This document shows, piece after piece, positions 8,159 through 15,185 of a DNA stretch of 64,000 nt. Location of the stretch: positions 2,805,800 through 2,869,799 of the forward strand of contig OZ242210.1 of the NCBI GenBank assembly GCA_965206315.1, given 5' to 3'. The position numbers and the translations under genes were made by a program. The notes below the pieces were generated by a model. It was not told the DNA's origin. It ran no database searches and saw only the letters and a list, made by a program, of their open reading frames with translations. The DNA comes from Bin16 sp965206315 (GTDB lineage Bacteria > Chloroflexota > Dehalococcoidia > Lucifugimonadales > Australimonadaceae). Every line of letters begins with the position of its first letter. Position 1 is the stretch's first letter.

Positions 8159-8237
8159 GGACTGCCCGCCGCCGTCAGGAGTGGAGTGGCCCAGAATGGC
8201 ACACAATGGCACACCTTGGGGGAGTGAAGGGCAGTCC
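8159..8237. repeat. 10-bp-periodic AATGGCAC repeat inside an inverted repeat
   Basis: Arms GGACTGCCC (8159-8167) and GGGCAGTCC (8229-8237) are perfect inverted copies. Between them TGGC recurs at 8187, 8197 and 8207, with the 8-mer AATGGCAC exact at 8195 and 8205. The spacing equals one DNA turn. Confidence 0.7.
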
Positions 8238-8260
8238 GGTAGACGACTCCGCCTGATGAG

Positions 8261-8353
8261 GACGGCGCTGCCAGAGGTGAAATGAGTCAGAATGAGCAGA
8301 AATGAGACACTTTTTTCGAGGGCGCCCTCGTCCCCACCTCTGACGGCGCCGTC
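8261..8353. repeat. 10-bp-periodic AATGAG repeat inside an inverted repeat
   Basis: The 19-bp arms (8261-8279 and 8335-8353, GACGGCGC...AGAGGTG against CACCTCTG...GCGCCGTC) match at 17 positions. AATGAG occurs at 8281, 8291 and 8301. A 14-bp perfect palindrome, CGAGGGCGCCCTCG, lies at 8317-8330. The T6 run precedes the palindrome on the plus strand, so this is not a rightward terminator. Confidence 0.7.
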
Positions 8354-8482
8354 CGCAGGAGTGGACCGGGATGCTCATTCCGTTCCATCCGCGCTCGGAA
8401 GCGAGCAGTACGTGTTCATTACTGGTAGTCTGCCTGCTCATTGGTGTTCGGCAGACTCCCATGGACAGAAGAAGGAGGCCCC

Positions 8483-8926
8483 ATGTCCGACGTCAAGCCC
8501 ATCCCGGACGGCTACACTGCTATCACGCCCTACCTCTGCGTGGAGGGCGCCAGCGCCTACATCGATTTCCTGGCGAACGCCTTCGGCGCGGTGGAGCGCA
8601 TGCGCATCCCCCTGCCCGACGACCTCGTCGCGCACGCCGAGGTCACGATCGACGGCGCCGTCGTCATGCTCTCCGACGCGTTCCCGCCCGATTCCCCCGC
8701 CCAGACGGCGCACATCCACCTCTACGTCGAGGACGTGGACGCCGCCTACGCTCGCGCGGTGAACGCCGGCGCAACCAGCGACGGCGAACCCAAGGACGAG
8801 TTCTACGGCGAGCGCATGGCGCACCTGACCGACCCCTGCGGCATCCACTGGACGATCGCCACCCACGTCGAGGACGTGGACATGGACACGCTCATGCAGC
8901 GCATGGCCGAGATGGGGATGGGTTAG
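8483..8926 (+). CDS. VOC-family protein, PhnB-like
   Basis: 147 residues from the ATG at 8483, which has a strong GAAGGAGG site. The sequence P-D-G-Y-T-A-I-T-P-Y-L-C-V-E-G-A near the start, F-L-A-N-A-F-G-A-V-E-R, A-E-V-T-I-D-G-A-V-V-M-L-S-D and the closing L-T-D-P-C-G-I-H-W-T-I-A-T-H are the hallmarks of PhnB/YdcJ-like VOC proteins. Members bind metals loosely and are usually annotated as glyoxalase-like. It lies 9 bp upstream of the thiolase gene, so it may belong to that operon. The substrate is unknown. Confidence 0.85.
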   Translation: MSDVKPIPDGYTAITPYLCVEGASAYIDFLANAFGAVERMRIPLPDDLVAHAEVTIDGAVVMLSDAFPPDSPAQTAHIHLYVEDVDAAYARAVNAGATSDGEPKDEFYGERMAHLTDPCGIHWTIATHVEDVDMDTLMQRMAEMGMG

Positions 8927-8935
8927 ACTCCGGCC

Positions 8936-10078
8936 ATGACCAGCACCTCGAAAGCGGCCGCCATCGTCGGCGTCGCCGAGTCCGACGAGATCGGGCTCGT
9001 GCCGCACAAGTCGGCGCTCGCCCACCACGCGGAGGCCGCGCACAACGCGCTGGAGGACGCCGGGCTGACCCGCAACGACGTCGACGGCCTCCTCACCGCG
9101 GGCTACGTCAATTACGACCTCGCCGACTACCTCGGCCTCGCGCCACGCTACACGGATACGACGACGGTCGGCGGCGCGTCGTTCGTCATCCACGTCGGGC
9201 ACGCGGTCAACGCCATCGCGAACGGCCTCTGCGAGGTCGCGCTCATCACACACGGTCAGGCGGGGCGCAGCAGCCGCGTCCCCATCCCGCGCGACCCCAA
9301 CCTGCCCTCCGCCATGTACGAGATGCCGTACGGCATGATCGGCATGCCCATCAACTACTCGATGGCCGCCACCCGCTATATGCACCAGTACGGCGAGGAC
9401 CGCGCGCGCCAGGCGATGGCCGAGATCGCCGTCTCCACCCGCAAGTGGGCGCAGCTGAACCCGAAGGCGATGATGCGCGACCCGATGTCGTTCGACGACT
9501 ACCACAACTCGCGCTGGATAGCGTGGCCGTTCCACCTGCTGGACTGCTGCCTCGTCACCGACGCGGGAGCCGCCATCGTGGTCACGACGCCGGAGCGCGC
9601 CCGCAGCCTGCCGAAGCCGCCCGTGTGGGTGCTCGGCCACGCGGAGCACCACGACCACGCAGGCATCACGACGATGCCCGACCTCACGTCGACGCCCGCC
9701 CGCGTCACCGGCCCCGCCGCGCTCGGCATGGCCGGCGTCACCCACGGCGACATCGACCTCACGATGATCTACGACTCGTTCACGTACACGGTGCTCGTGA
9801 CGCTGGAGTCGCTCGGCTACTGCGGGCCGGGCGAGGGGCCGGACTTCGTGGCAGGCCAGCGCACCGCTCCCGACGGCGACTTCCCGCTCAACACGAGCGG
9901 CGGCGGCCTCTCCTACACGCACCCCGGCATGTACGGCATCTTCCCGGTCGTCGAGGCGGTGCGTCAGCTGCGCGGCGAGTGCGGCGAGCGGCAGGCGCCG
10001 GACGTGTCGCTGGCGCTGGTGAACGGCACGGGCGGCGCACTCTCGGCCACCGGCACCATCGTCCTGGGGGTGGAGTGA
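8936..10078 (+). CDS. thiolase-superfamily protein (SCP-x/acetyl-CoA acetyltransferase-like)
   Basis: 380 residues with the thiolase fold order: V-G-V-A-E-S-D near the start, N-A-L-E-D-A-G-L-T-R-N-D-V-D-G-L-L, then T-V-G-G-A-S-F at about 77-83, and the late G-G-G-L-S-Y-T-H-P-G-M-Y-G loop with its His. The position that normally carries the nucleophilic Cys reads G-G-A-S, so classical Claisen chemistry is doubtful, as in many SCP-x-like paralogues. Its stop overlaps by one base the start of a DUF35 protein. Such pairs are known in archaea and steroid-degrading bacteria, where DUF35 shuttles acyl-CoA. A role in side-chain or acyl-CoA breakdown is inferred. Confidence 0.82.
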   Translation: MTSTSKAAAIVGVAESDEIGLVPHKSALAHHAEAAHNALEDAGLTRNDVDGLLTAGYVNYDLADYLGLAPRYTDTTTVGGASFVIHVGHAVNAIANGLCEVALITHGQAGRSSRVPIPRDPNLPSAMYEMPYGMIGMPINYSMAATRYMHQYGEDRARQAMAEIAVSTRKWAQLNPKAMMRDPMSFDDYHNSRWIAWPFHLLDCCLVTDAGAAIVVTTPERARSLPKPPVWVLGHAEHHDHAGITTMPDLTSTPARVTGPAALGMAGVTHGDIDLTMIYDSFTYTVLVTLESLGYCGPGEGPDFVAGQRTAPDGDFPLNTSGGGLSYTHPGMYGIFPVVEAVRQLRGECGERQAPDVSLALVNGTGGALSATGTIVLGVE

Positions 10079-10497
10079 TGACCAGCGACGCGTACCGGGG
10101 CCCCCTGCCCGTCAAGCAGCCGGAGTCCGACTTCTACTGGGAGAAGGCGCACGAGCACGAGCTATGGCTGCGCCGGTGCAACCTCTGCGAGCACGCCTAC
10201 TTCTACCCGCGCGACTTCTGCCCGGACTGCGGCTCGCGGGACGTGTCGTGGGTGCAGGCGAGCGGCAGGGGCACGCTGCATACGTTCGCCATCGTCCACC
10301 GCGCGCCGGTGCCCGCCTTCAGCGACCGCGTGCCGTTCGTCGTTGCGATGGTCGACCTCGAGGAGGGCGGGCGCATGCCCACGAACCTCGTCGACGTCGA
10401 GCCCGACCCCGAGCACATCCACGTCGGCATGGCGGTCGAGGTCGCCTTCCTCGACCTCACCGACGAGATCTCTCTGCCGGTGTTCCGCCCTGCGTGA
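10078..10497 (+). CDS. Zn-ribbon/OB-fold DUF35 acyl-CoA-binding protein
   Basis: 139 residues. An N-terminal helix (F-Y-W-E-K-A-H-E-H-E-L-W-L-R-R) leads into a rubredoxin-like zinc ribbon with C-N-L-C and C-P-D-C pairs. An OB-fold follows (V-S-W-V-Q-A-S-G-R-G-T-L-H-T-F onward) that includes P-F-V-V-A-M-V-D-L-E-E-G-G-R-M. In known complexes this protein bridges a thiolase and a partner by holding the acyl-CoA. Start and stop overlap with the thiolase (TGATG) indicates translational coupling. Confidence 0.9.
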   Translation: MTSDAYRGPLPVKQPESDFYWEKAHEHELWLRRCNLCEHAYFYPRDFCPDCGSRDVSWVQASGRGTLHTFAIVHRAPVPAFSDRVPFVVAMVDLEEGGRMPTNLVDVEPDPEHIHVGMAVEVAFLDLTDEISLPVFRPA

Positions 10498-10507
10498 GGA
10501 GTGGGTG

Positions 10508-10513
10508 TATAAT
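10508..10513 (+). promoter_or_regulatory. TATAAT -10 box, probable leaderless promoter of DUF433 gene
   Basis: A perfect TATAAT ends only 6 nt before the ATG at 10520, so transcription would start at or next to the start codon. No Shine-Dalgarno fits in between. No clear -35 is seen. Confidence 0.6.
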
Positions 10514-10519
10514 TCCGGT

Positions 10520-10723
10520 ATGAGCACGGACTACGCGAAGCGCATCACCATCGAGCCGGGCAAGCGCGGCGGCAAGCCCTGCATCCGCGGGCTGCGAATC
10601 ACGGTTGCAGATGTTCTCGGCTACTTGGCCTCCGGTATGTCGGAGGAAGATATCCTCGCGGACTTTCCCGATCTGACGCACGAGGACATCGAGGCGTGCC
10701 GCGCGTACGCCGCTGAACATTAG
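10520..10723 (+). CDS. DUF433 protein, probable antitoxin
   Basis: 67 residues with the DUF433 pattern: I-T-I-E-P-G-K-R-G-G-K-P-C-I-R-G, then R-I-T-V-A-D-V-L-G-Y-L-A-S-G-M-S, and D-F-P-D-L-T-H-E-D-I-E-A-C at the end. DUF433 proteins are winged/three-helix DNA-binding antitoxins (VapB45-like) paired with DUF5615 PIN-like toxins. The partner begins 20 bp downstream. Transcription is probably leaderless, which would make its expression insensitive to ribosome-site changes. Confidence 0.88.
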   Translation: MSTDYAKRITIEPGKRGGKPCIRGLRITVADVLGYLASGMSEEDILADFPDLTHEDIEACRAYAAEH

Positions 10724-10743
10724 ACCTACCGTCCTCTGCCCGG

Positions 10744-11079
10744 ATGAAACTCCTGTTCGATCAGAACCTCTCCTCACGCCTCGTTCAAGCCCTGCAAGAC
10801 CTTTACCCCGATTCCGCCCACGTCAAAGACGTGGGACTCGAATCAGCGGATGACGCCGCCGTTTGGGAGTATGCCAAGGCACACGGGTTCGTCATAGCGT
10901 CCAAGGACTTCGACTTCTGGGAGTTCAGCTTTACACTCGGGCAGCCGCCCAAGGTCGTGTGGGTCCAACTCGGCAACTGCACCACGTCCGAAGTGGAAGC
11001 CGCGCTCCGACGCCGCCACAGCGACCTTGTCACCTTCGAGGAGGACGAGCGCGAGTCGTTCCTGACGCTACGCCCCTAG
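10744..11079 (+). CDS. DUF5615 PIN-like toxin
   Basis: 111 residues. L-L-F-D-Q-N-L-S-S-R-L starts the protein (D6 as first acidic residue, N8). It continues with D-S-A-H-V-K-D-V-G-L, A-V-W-E-Y-A-K and V-I-A-S-K-D-F-D-F-W, which carries the later acidic residues. This is the DUF5615/Mut7-C-like PIN fold, a putative RNase. With the upstream DUF433 gene it makes a compact type II toxin-antitoxin module, the second one in this window after vapBC. The 3-prime end meets a convergent gene 6 bp away. Confidence 0.87.
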   Translation: MKLLFDQNLSSRLVQALQDLYPDSAHVKDVGLESADDAAVWEYAKAHGFVIASKDFDFWEFSFTLGQPPKVVWVQLGNCTTSEVEAALRRRHSDLVTFEEDERESFLTLRP

Positions 11080-11085
11080 TCCCAT

Positions 11086-11580
11086 TCACTCCGTGAGCTT
11101 GAGCAGCTCCCAGATCTCGTCGCGGGCGGCGCGGGCCTTCGCGTAGTCGACGCCGAAGTACGCCATCGTGCGGCAGCCCATGCTCTCCGGGATGGCGAGC
11201 AGCCCCAGCAGGATGTGCTCGGTCCCGATGGGATAGGCCGAGTGGAACTGCTCCGCCTCGGCCAGCGACAGTTCCATCGTGCGGAGCGCTTCGGGCGTAT
11301 GCGGCTTGCCCCACAGGTCGAAGACGCGCTCGGCGTTATCAGGCAGGGGCCGCCCGTGCAGCAACTCGAACTCGGTGATCGAGGCCGCGAGCGCCATGTC
11401 CACGCCCAGCCGCCGAAGCATCAGCCCGCCCGCGCACTCAGGATGGCGGATGACGCCGAGCAGCAGGTGACCGCTCATCATGGCGGACCTCGCCCGCGAC
11501 GCGTTCTCGAACGACTCGACGCCGTGCTCCCACGCCAGGCGGGCGCAGCGGCCCATGCGCTCCCAGGTCAGCTCGGCCAT
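11086..11580 (-). CDS. stand-alone ClpC/ClpA N-terminal (Clp_N) double-repeat protein
   Basis: 164 residues made of two Clp_N repeats: S-G-H-L-L-L-G-V-I-R-H-P-E and, later, G-T-E-H-I-L-L-G-L-L-A-I-P-E, each followed by a L-G-V-D or F-G-V-D turn. No AAA+ ATPase follows, unlike ClpC (about 800 residues). Stand-alone Clp_N proteins can act as adaptors or stress chaperones. It lies 4 bp after an SDR gene and is presumably co-transcribed with it; a functional link with the SDR is not evident. Confidence 0.82.
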   Translation of the reverse strand: MAELTWERMGRCARLAWEHGVESFENASRARSAMMSGHLLLGVIRHPECAGGLMLRRLGVDMALAASITEFELLHGRPLPDNAERVFDLWGKPHTPEALRTMELSLAEAEQFHSAYPIGTEHILLGLLAIPESMGCRTMAYFGVDYAKARAARDEIWELLKLTE

Positions 11581-11584
11581 GCGC

Positions 11585-12340
11585 TTAGTGGACTTCCCTG
11601 CCGCCGTTGACGACGATCATCTGGCCGCTGATGAAGCGCGCGTCGTCGGTGAAGAGGAACGTCATCACGCCGGTCAGGTCCTCGGGCACGCCGCGACGCA
11701 CGAGCGACGCCTCCGGCTCGGGGTACGCCTCGTCAGCGCCGATCGGCTCCTCCGTGTCGGAGGTCGTCGAGCCGGGCGCGACGGTGACGACGTTGATGTT
11801 GTACTGGCCGAGTTCGCGCGCCACGGCACGGGTGATGCCGATGATGGCCGACTTCGACGAGACGTAGTGCGGGTTCATGTCTGTCGGTCCGCGGGCGATG
11901 CGGAGCGTGCTGCCGGAGCTGACGTTGACGATGGTGCCGGAGCGCTGTTCCTTCATGTACGGGAAGACGGAGCGGATGCCCAGGAACGTACCGCGCGCGT
12001 TGACCGCAAACACGCGGTCCCACGTCTCCATGTCCACGTCCAGGATGGACTTCACCCCCAGCCCGCGCATCATGCCCGCGTTGTTCAGCAGGCCGTCGAT
12101 ACGCCCGTACTGCTCGTGGGTGCGGCGCGCCATCTCCTGCGTCTCGTCCTCGGAGGAGACGTCGACGCGCATCGGGATGACCTCGGCGCCCTCCGCGCGG
12201 CAGAGCTCCGCCGTCTTGCTCACGTCCTGCACGTCCGCGATGGTGAGCCTCGCGCCCTCCTTGGCGAAGCGGATGGCGTACTGCCGTCCGAGCCCGCCTG
12301 CCGCTCCCGTCACGATGATGGCTTTGTCCTGCAATCGCAT
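11585..12340 (-). CDS. short-chain dehydrogenase/reductase (SDR)
   Basis: 251 residues of a classical SDR: T-G-A-A-G-G-L-G (11-18) for NAD(P) binding, D59 in M-R-V-D-V-S, L-N-N-A-G (85-89), S141/S142, and Y159-x-x-x-K163 (H-Y-V-S-S-K). The acidic D36 after the second strand (T-I-A-D-V) suggests NAD preference. It oxidises or reduces an alcohol or ketone of unknown structure. It follows the homocysteine methyltransferase-like gene by 33 bp on the same strand. Confidence 0.9.
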   Translation of the reverse strand: MRLQDKAIIVTGAAGGLGRQYAIRFAKEGARLTIADVQDVSKTAELCRAEGAEVIPMRVDVSSEDETQEMARRTHEQYGRIDGLLNNAGMMRGLGVKSILDVDMETWDRVFAVNARGTFLGIRSVFPYMKEQRSGTIVNVSSGSTLRIARGPTDMNPHYVSSKSAIIGITRAVARELGQYNINVVTVAPGSTTSDTEEPIGADEAYPEPEASLVRRGVPEDLTGVMTFLFTDDARFISGQMIVVNGGREVH

Positions 12341-12373
12341 CTGCGCCCTCCTCGATGAGTGGTCGGCTGAAGC

Positions 12374-13303
12374 CTATCCCGTGCCCGCCGCCGCGTCCAC
12401 GACCTCGCGCAGCGCTGCGATGTGCGCCGGGGTCGCGCCACAGCAGCCGCCCACGATGCGGCAGCCGTCGGCCAGCCACCGCTCCGCGCCCGCCGCGAGC
12501 ACGTCCGGCGTGAAGTCGTCGTCGAAGTTCCAGTGAGGGCGTGTGTAGCCTCCTCCGTGGGGATACGCGCCCAAGGGGCCGTTCCAGACGTTCCGCAACA
12601 CGGCGAGCGACGGCTCCACCTCCGGGAGCCGCGTGTGCATGATGAACGCGACGTCGACACCGGAGAGGTCGATGCGGCGCAATGATTCCTCCAGCGACTC
12701 GTCGGGCTGGTTCATCAGCGTGAGGTTGCCCTCCCCGTCCGCCACGCAGGAGAAACCCGCCCACACCGGCAGGCCCGCCGTCGCGGCTGCGGCCAGTTCG
12801 ACCCTGGCGCGCTCGACGTGCGACAGCATCTCCACCATGAGGAAGTCCACACCCGCATCGGCCAGTGTGCGCGCCTGCGACGCGAGCGCCCAGTCCTCCT
12901 CAGCGGGGGCCACCCTGCCCTCCGGTCCCCGATAGCTGGTCGTCGTCATGCACCCGGCCACGAGCAGCGGGCGCTCCGCTCGGGCGCGCTCCCGCGCCTC
13001 CATCGCCAGCGCCACCGCCGCGCGGTTCAGCTCCTCCTCGCGTCCGTGTATCCCGTACGCGGCGAGAGTCAGCTCACTGCAGCTGAACGTGTTGGTGCTG
13101 ATGACGTCCGCGCCCGATTCGATGAAGTCGGCGTGGATGGCGCGGACGGTGTCCGGCATCTCGGCGTTCGCGAGCGCCGCCCACGCGCCCAGCGAGCCGC
13201 CGCGGCGCTGCACCTCCGTGCCGATGCCGCCATCGAGCAGCAGATAGCCGCCGTCCGCGACCCGCCGCATCACCTCTTCGTATGCCGCACTGCGCCGCGT
13301 CAT
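12374..13303 (-). CDS. homocysteine S-methyltransferase-family protein
   Basis: 309 residues of the S-methylmethionine/betaine-homocysteine methyltransferase barrel (PF02574). Visible are L-L-L-D-G-G-I-G-T-E-V at 21-31, S-T-N-T-F in the first third, and the zinc pair G-G-C-C-G-A-T-P-A-H-I near the C-terminus. A further Cys (A-G-F-S-C) lies at the expected third zinc-ligand region. The family transfers a methyl group to homocysteine thiol. The true methyl donor, or whether it demethylates another compound as in other degradative clusters, is not clear. It is the first gene of a leftward group with SDR and Clp_N. Confidence 0.85.
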   Translation of the reverse strand: MTRRSAAYEEVMRRVADGGYLLLDGGIGTEVQRRGGSLGAWAALANAEMPDTVRAIHADFIESGADVISTNTFSCSELTLAAYGIHGREEELNRAAVALAMEARERARAERPLLVAGCMTTTSYRGPEGRVAPAEEDWALASQARTLADAGVDFLMVEMLSHVERARVELAAAATAGLPVWAGFSCVADGEGNLTLMNQPDESLEESLRRIDLSGVDVAFIMHTRLPEVEPSLAVLRNVWNGPLGAYPHGGGYTRPHWNFDDDFTPDVLAAGAERWLADGCRIVGGCCGATPAHIAALREVVDAAAGTG

Positions 13304-13381
13304 GCGGCAAGCCTATCACCGGGGCAGCCTCGGGAGCGTCGTATACTACGGAGAGCCGCCGACGCGGCGAGGAGGCAGCAG

Positions 13382-14158
13382 ATGGCCACGGAATCCCGGG
13401 AGATCAAACGGCTGGTCAGCGAGCGGTATGCCAACGACGCGAAGGTGGTCATCGGACTCACCCCCGTCGAGGCAACCTCCGCCGAAGCCGACGCGTGTTG
13501 CGCTCCATCAGGTCAGGAGCGCGCCATGACGCTGTACGAGGAGGCGCAACTGGCGGGGCTGCCCGCCGAGTCGATCGCCATCTCGCTCGGGTGCGGGAAC
13601 CCGACCGCCCTTGCGGGACTTCAGGCCGGTGAGCGCGTGCTCGACCTCGGGTCCGGCGGCGGCATCGACTGCTTCCTCGCGGCGCAGCAGGTGGGCGAGT
13701 CCGGGCACGTCATCGGACTCGACATGACGCCCGACATGCTGGACCTCGCGCGCAGCAACCAGGCGAAACTCGGCCTGACGAACGTGGAGTTCGTGAAGGG
13801 CGAGATCGAGAACATCCCGCTGCCCGACGCGTCGGTGGACGTGGTCATCTCCAACTGCGTCGTCTGCCTGTCGCCGGACAAGGACGCGGTGTTCCGCGAG
13901 GCGTTCCGCGTGCTGTCGCCGGGCGGCAGGCTGCACATCTCCGACATGATGGCGCTCAACGCCGACGGTCCCGCGCGCAAGGACACGGAGGCGTGGGTGT
14001 CGTGCAGCGCGGGAGCCGAGCCGCGCGAGACCTACCTGGGGCGGCTGCGCAACGCGGGGTTCGAGAACGTCGCCATCACCGAGGAGTCGGCGCATGTCGA
14101 GAACGACGCCCCGGCGGACGTGTCCAGCGTGAAGGTGGTGGCACGGAAGCCGGAGTAG
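13382..14158 (+). CDS. arsM: arsenite S-adenosylmethionine methyltransferase
   Basis: 258 residues. It has the SAM motif V-L-D-L-G-S-G-G-G-I-D (87-97) and the ArsM S-L-G-C-G-N-P (C71), S-N-C-V-V-C-L-S-P-D-K (C159) and V-S-C-S-A-G-A (C208) blocks. These three cysteines match the As(III)-binding set known from ArsM enzymes; an extra C-C pair at 39-40 is also typical. The enzyme methylates As(III) to mono-, di- and trimethyl forms. The ATG at 13382 has GGAGG 6-10 nt upstream. No arsR or ars transporter is adjacent. The last codons are duplicated 500 bp downstream (see the remnant at 14615). Confidence 0.93.
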   Translation: MATESREIKRLVSERYANDAKVVIGLTPVEATSAEADACCAPSGQERAMTLYEEAQLAGLPAESIAISLGCGNPTALAGLQAGERVLDLGSGGGIDCFLAAQQVGESGHVIGLDMTPDMLDLARSNQAKLGLTNVEFVKGEIENIPLPDASVDVVISNCVVCLSPDKDAVFREAFRVLSPGGRLHISDMMALNADGPARKDTEAWVSCSAGAEPRETYLGRLRNAGFENVAITEESAHVENDAPADVSSVKVVARKPE

Positions 14159-14188
14159 GCAACTTACGAATGCACCTAGGAGGTAGCG

Positions 14189-14602
14189 ATGCCACCAATC
14201 GCATTGGGCGCTGCATTCGCAGTAGCAAGTCTTGCAGCGAGGAAGCAGGTAGCCAATATCGCGTTGGCAATGGCAATGGCTGCAGCGCGCAAAGTACTGA
14301 CAGCGGCTATCAAACAGGGTGGACCGCGAGTGCAGAACAAAATTCTGGGTGTTGCGGTCCAACTCGAAGGGGCAGCAACGCGCTATGAGGAGTTAGCCGC
14401 TGCCGAACCCAGGGGCAAGAAACGCCTCTATCTTGGTGCCGAAGCCGCTGGCGCAAGGGGAATAGCAGCGGGACTCAGAGAGATCGCGGCCATGATTGAA
14501 CAGAACGCTGACGATGCTGCTGTGGAATCCGCGGTGGCAAAGGCTGAAGAAAAGATCCAAGAACTAGCCTCCCGCAGACAACAACCCGCGGTAACCGAGT
14601 AG
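14189..14602 (+). CDS. Ala-rich small protein, unknown function (copy 1)
   Basis: 137 residues after a good AGGAGGT site. The N-terminal 40 residues are hydrophobic and Ala-rich (A-L-G-A-A-F-A-V-A-S-L-A-A-R-K). The rest is a helical, charged region with R-Y-E-E-L-A-A-A-E-P-R-G-K-K and a final A-E-E-K-I-Q-E-L-A-S-R-R. I recognise no family. It is paralogous to the protein at 14783: both share A-x-R-K-V near the start and R-Y-x-E-x-x-A-A-E-P. It could be a membrane-associated or scaffold helix protein. Confidence 0.55.
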   Translation: MPPIALGAAFAVASLAARKQVANIALAMAMAAARKVLTAAIKQGGPRVQNKILGVAVQLEGAATRYEELAAAEPRGKKRLYLGAEAAGARGIAAGLREIAAMIEQNADDAAVESAVAKAEEKIQELASRRQQPAVTE

Positions 14603-14614
14603 GCAGCCTATTTC

Positions 14615-14674
14615 GATGACGACGCTCCGGCGGACGTCTCCAGCGTGAAGGTCGTGGCGCGGAAGCCGGCGTAG
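14615..14674 (+). pseudogene. remnant of a second arsM 3-prime end
   Basis: This stretch translates D-D-D-A-P-A-D-V-S-S-V-K-V-V-A-R-K-P-A-stop, matching the C-terminal N-D-A-P-A-D-V-S-S-V-K-V-V-A-R-K-P-E-stop of arsM at the nucleotide level with scattered substitutions. No upstream arsM sequence is present. It is the left part of a decayed tandem duplication whose right part is the small gene at 14783. Confidence 0.8.
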
Positions 14675-14782
14675 GCGTAGAAGGCCAGCCCATGGCCTCC
14701 GAAATGGAGGTATTACGCCTCTCTCCTTGATTCCAGCAGTAGCCGTGACAACGGTAGAATTGCAGGTGACAGGAGAACTGGT

Positions 14783-15019
14783 ATGCACCCACGCTCGATA
14801 CTGCTACCCGCCACCGCCGTGGCAGCGGCAGGCTTCCTGGTGAAGGACCGGGCGGCCAGACTCGCCGTCGGGGCGGCAAAGGCCGCGACGCGCAAGGTGC
14901 GGGAAGCGACCGCGCAAGAGGGTTCGATCAGGATGGATACGGCCGCCGACTGGTTCGGAGCGGCGGCAAAAGAGCGCTACGCGGAGCCGGACGCCGCCGA
15001 ACCGGAACGCAACAAGTAG
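14783..15019 (+). CDS. Ala-rich small protein, unknown function (copy 2)
   Basis: 78 residues after an AGGAG site. A hydrophobic Ala-rich start (P-A-T-A-V-A-A-A-G-F-L-V) leads into A-T-R-K-V-R-E-A-T and then E-R-Y-A-E-P-D-A-A-E-P-E-R-N-K. It is a shorter, diverged paralogue of the protein at 14189. Together with the arsM remnant before it, it repeats the order arsM tail + small gene. From 14675 to 14782 I see only a possible TAGAAT -10 near 14754. Confidence 0.5.
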   Translation: MHPRSILLPATAVAAAGFLVKDRAARLAVGAAKAATRKVREATAQEGSIRMDTAADWFGAAAKERYAEPDAAEPERNK

Positions 15020-15150
15020 CGACGGCTCAACGCCGTCCTGAACGCAAGAGCACCAGGCAGGGCACAACGGATGCCTCCGGTGTCTGACCAACCCCCAACG
15101 CACTCCACTCAGCAACGGCCAGACGCGTAGTCTGCGGCTGGCTACTCTGG

Positions 15151-15173
15151 ATTCCCGCCTGCGCGGGAATGAC
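15151..15173. repeat. dispersed palindrome, ATTCCCGC/GCGGGAAT family
   Basis: ATTCCCGCCTGCGCGGGAAT followed by GAC, in the gap downstream of the small gene and next to the convergent amidohydrolase stop codon. No T-run follows. Confidence 0.8.
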
Positions 15174-15185
15174 GGAGTTGAAGCC

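Larger units (their letters stand above)
7979..8482. other. intergenic region between mcrB and a VOC gene, with repeat arrays
   Basis: About 500 bp with no convincing gene; the open frames here have no recognisable motif or ribosome site. It contains two consecutive inverted-repeat structures, each with a 10-bp-periodic direct repeat in its loop. mcrB leaves leftward and the VOC gene rightward. Confidence 0.6.

Noticed and set aside
8311..8330. T-run plus palindrome as a rho-independent terminator
   Set aside because: The T6 run precedes the palindrome on the plus strand, and on the minus strand the palindrome is followed by A residues, so neither direction fits.
8041..8462. Short open frames between mcrB and the VOC gene
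   Set aside because: They overlap each other and the repeat arrays, lack ribosome sites and show no protein-like pattern.
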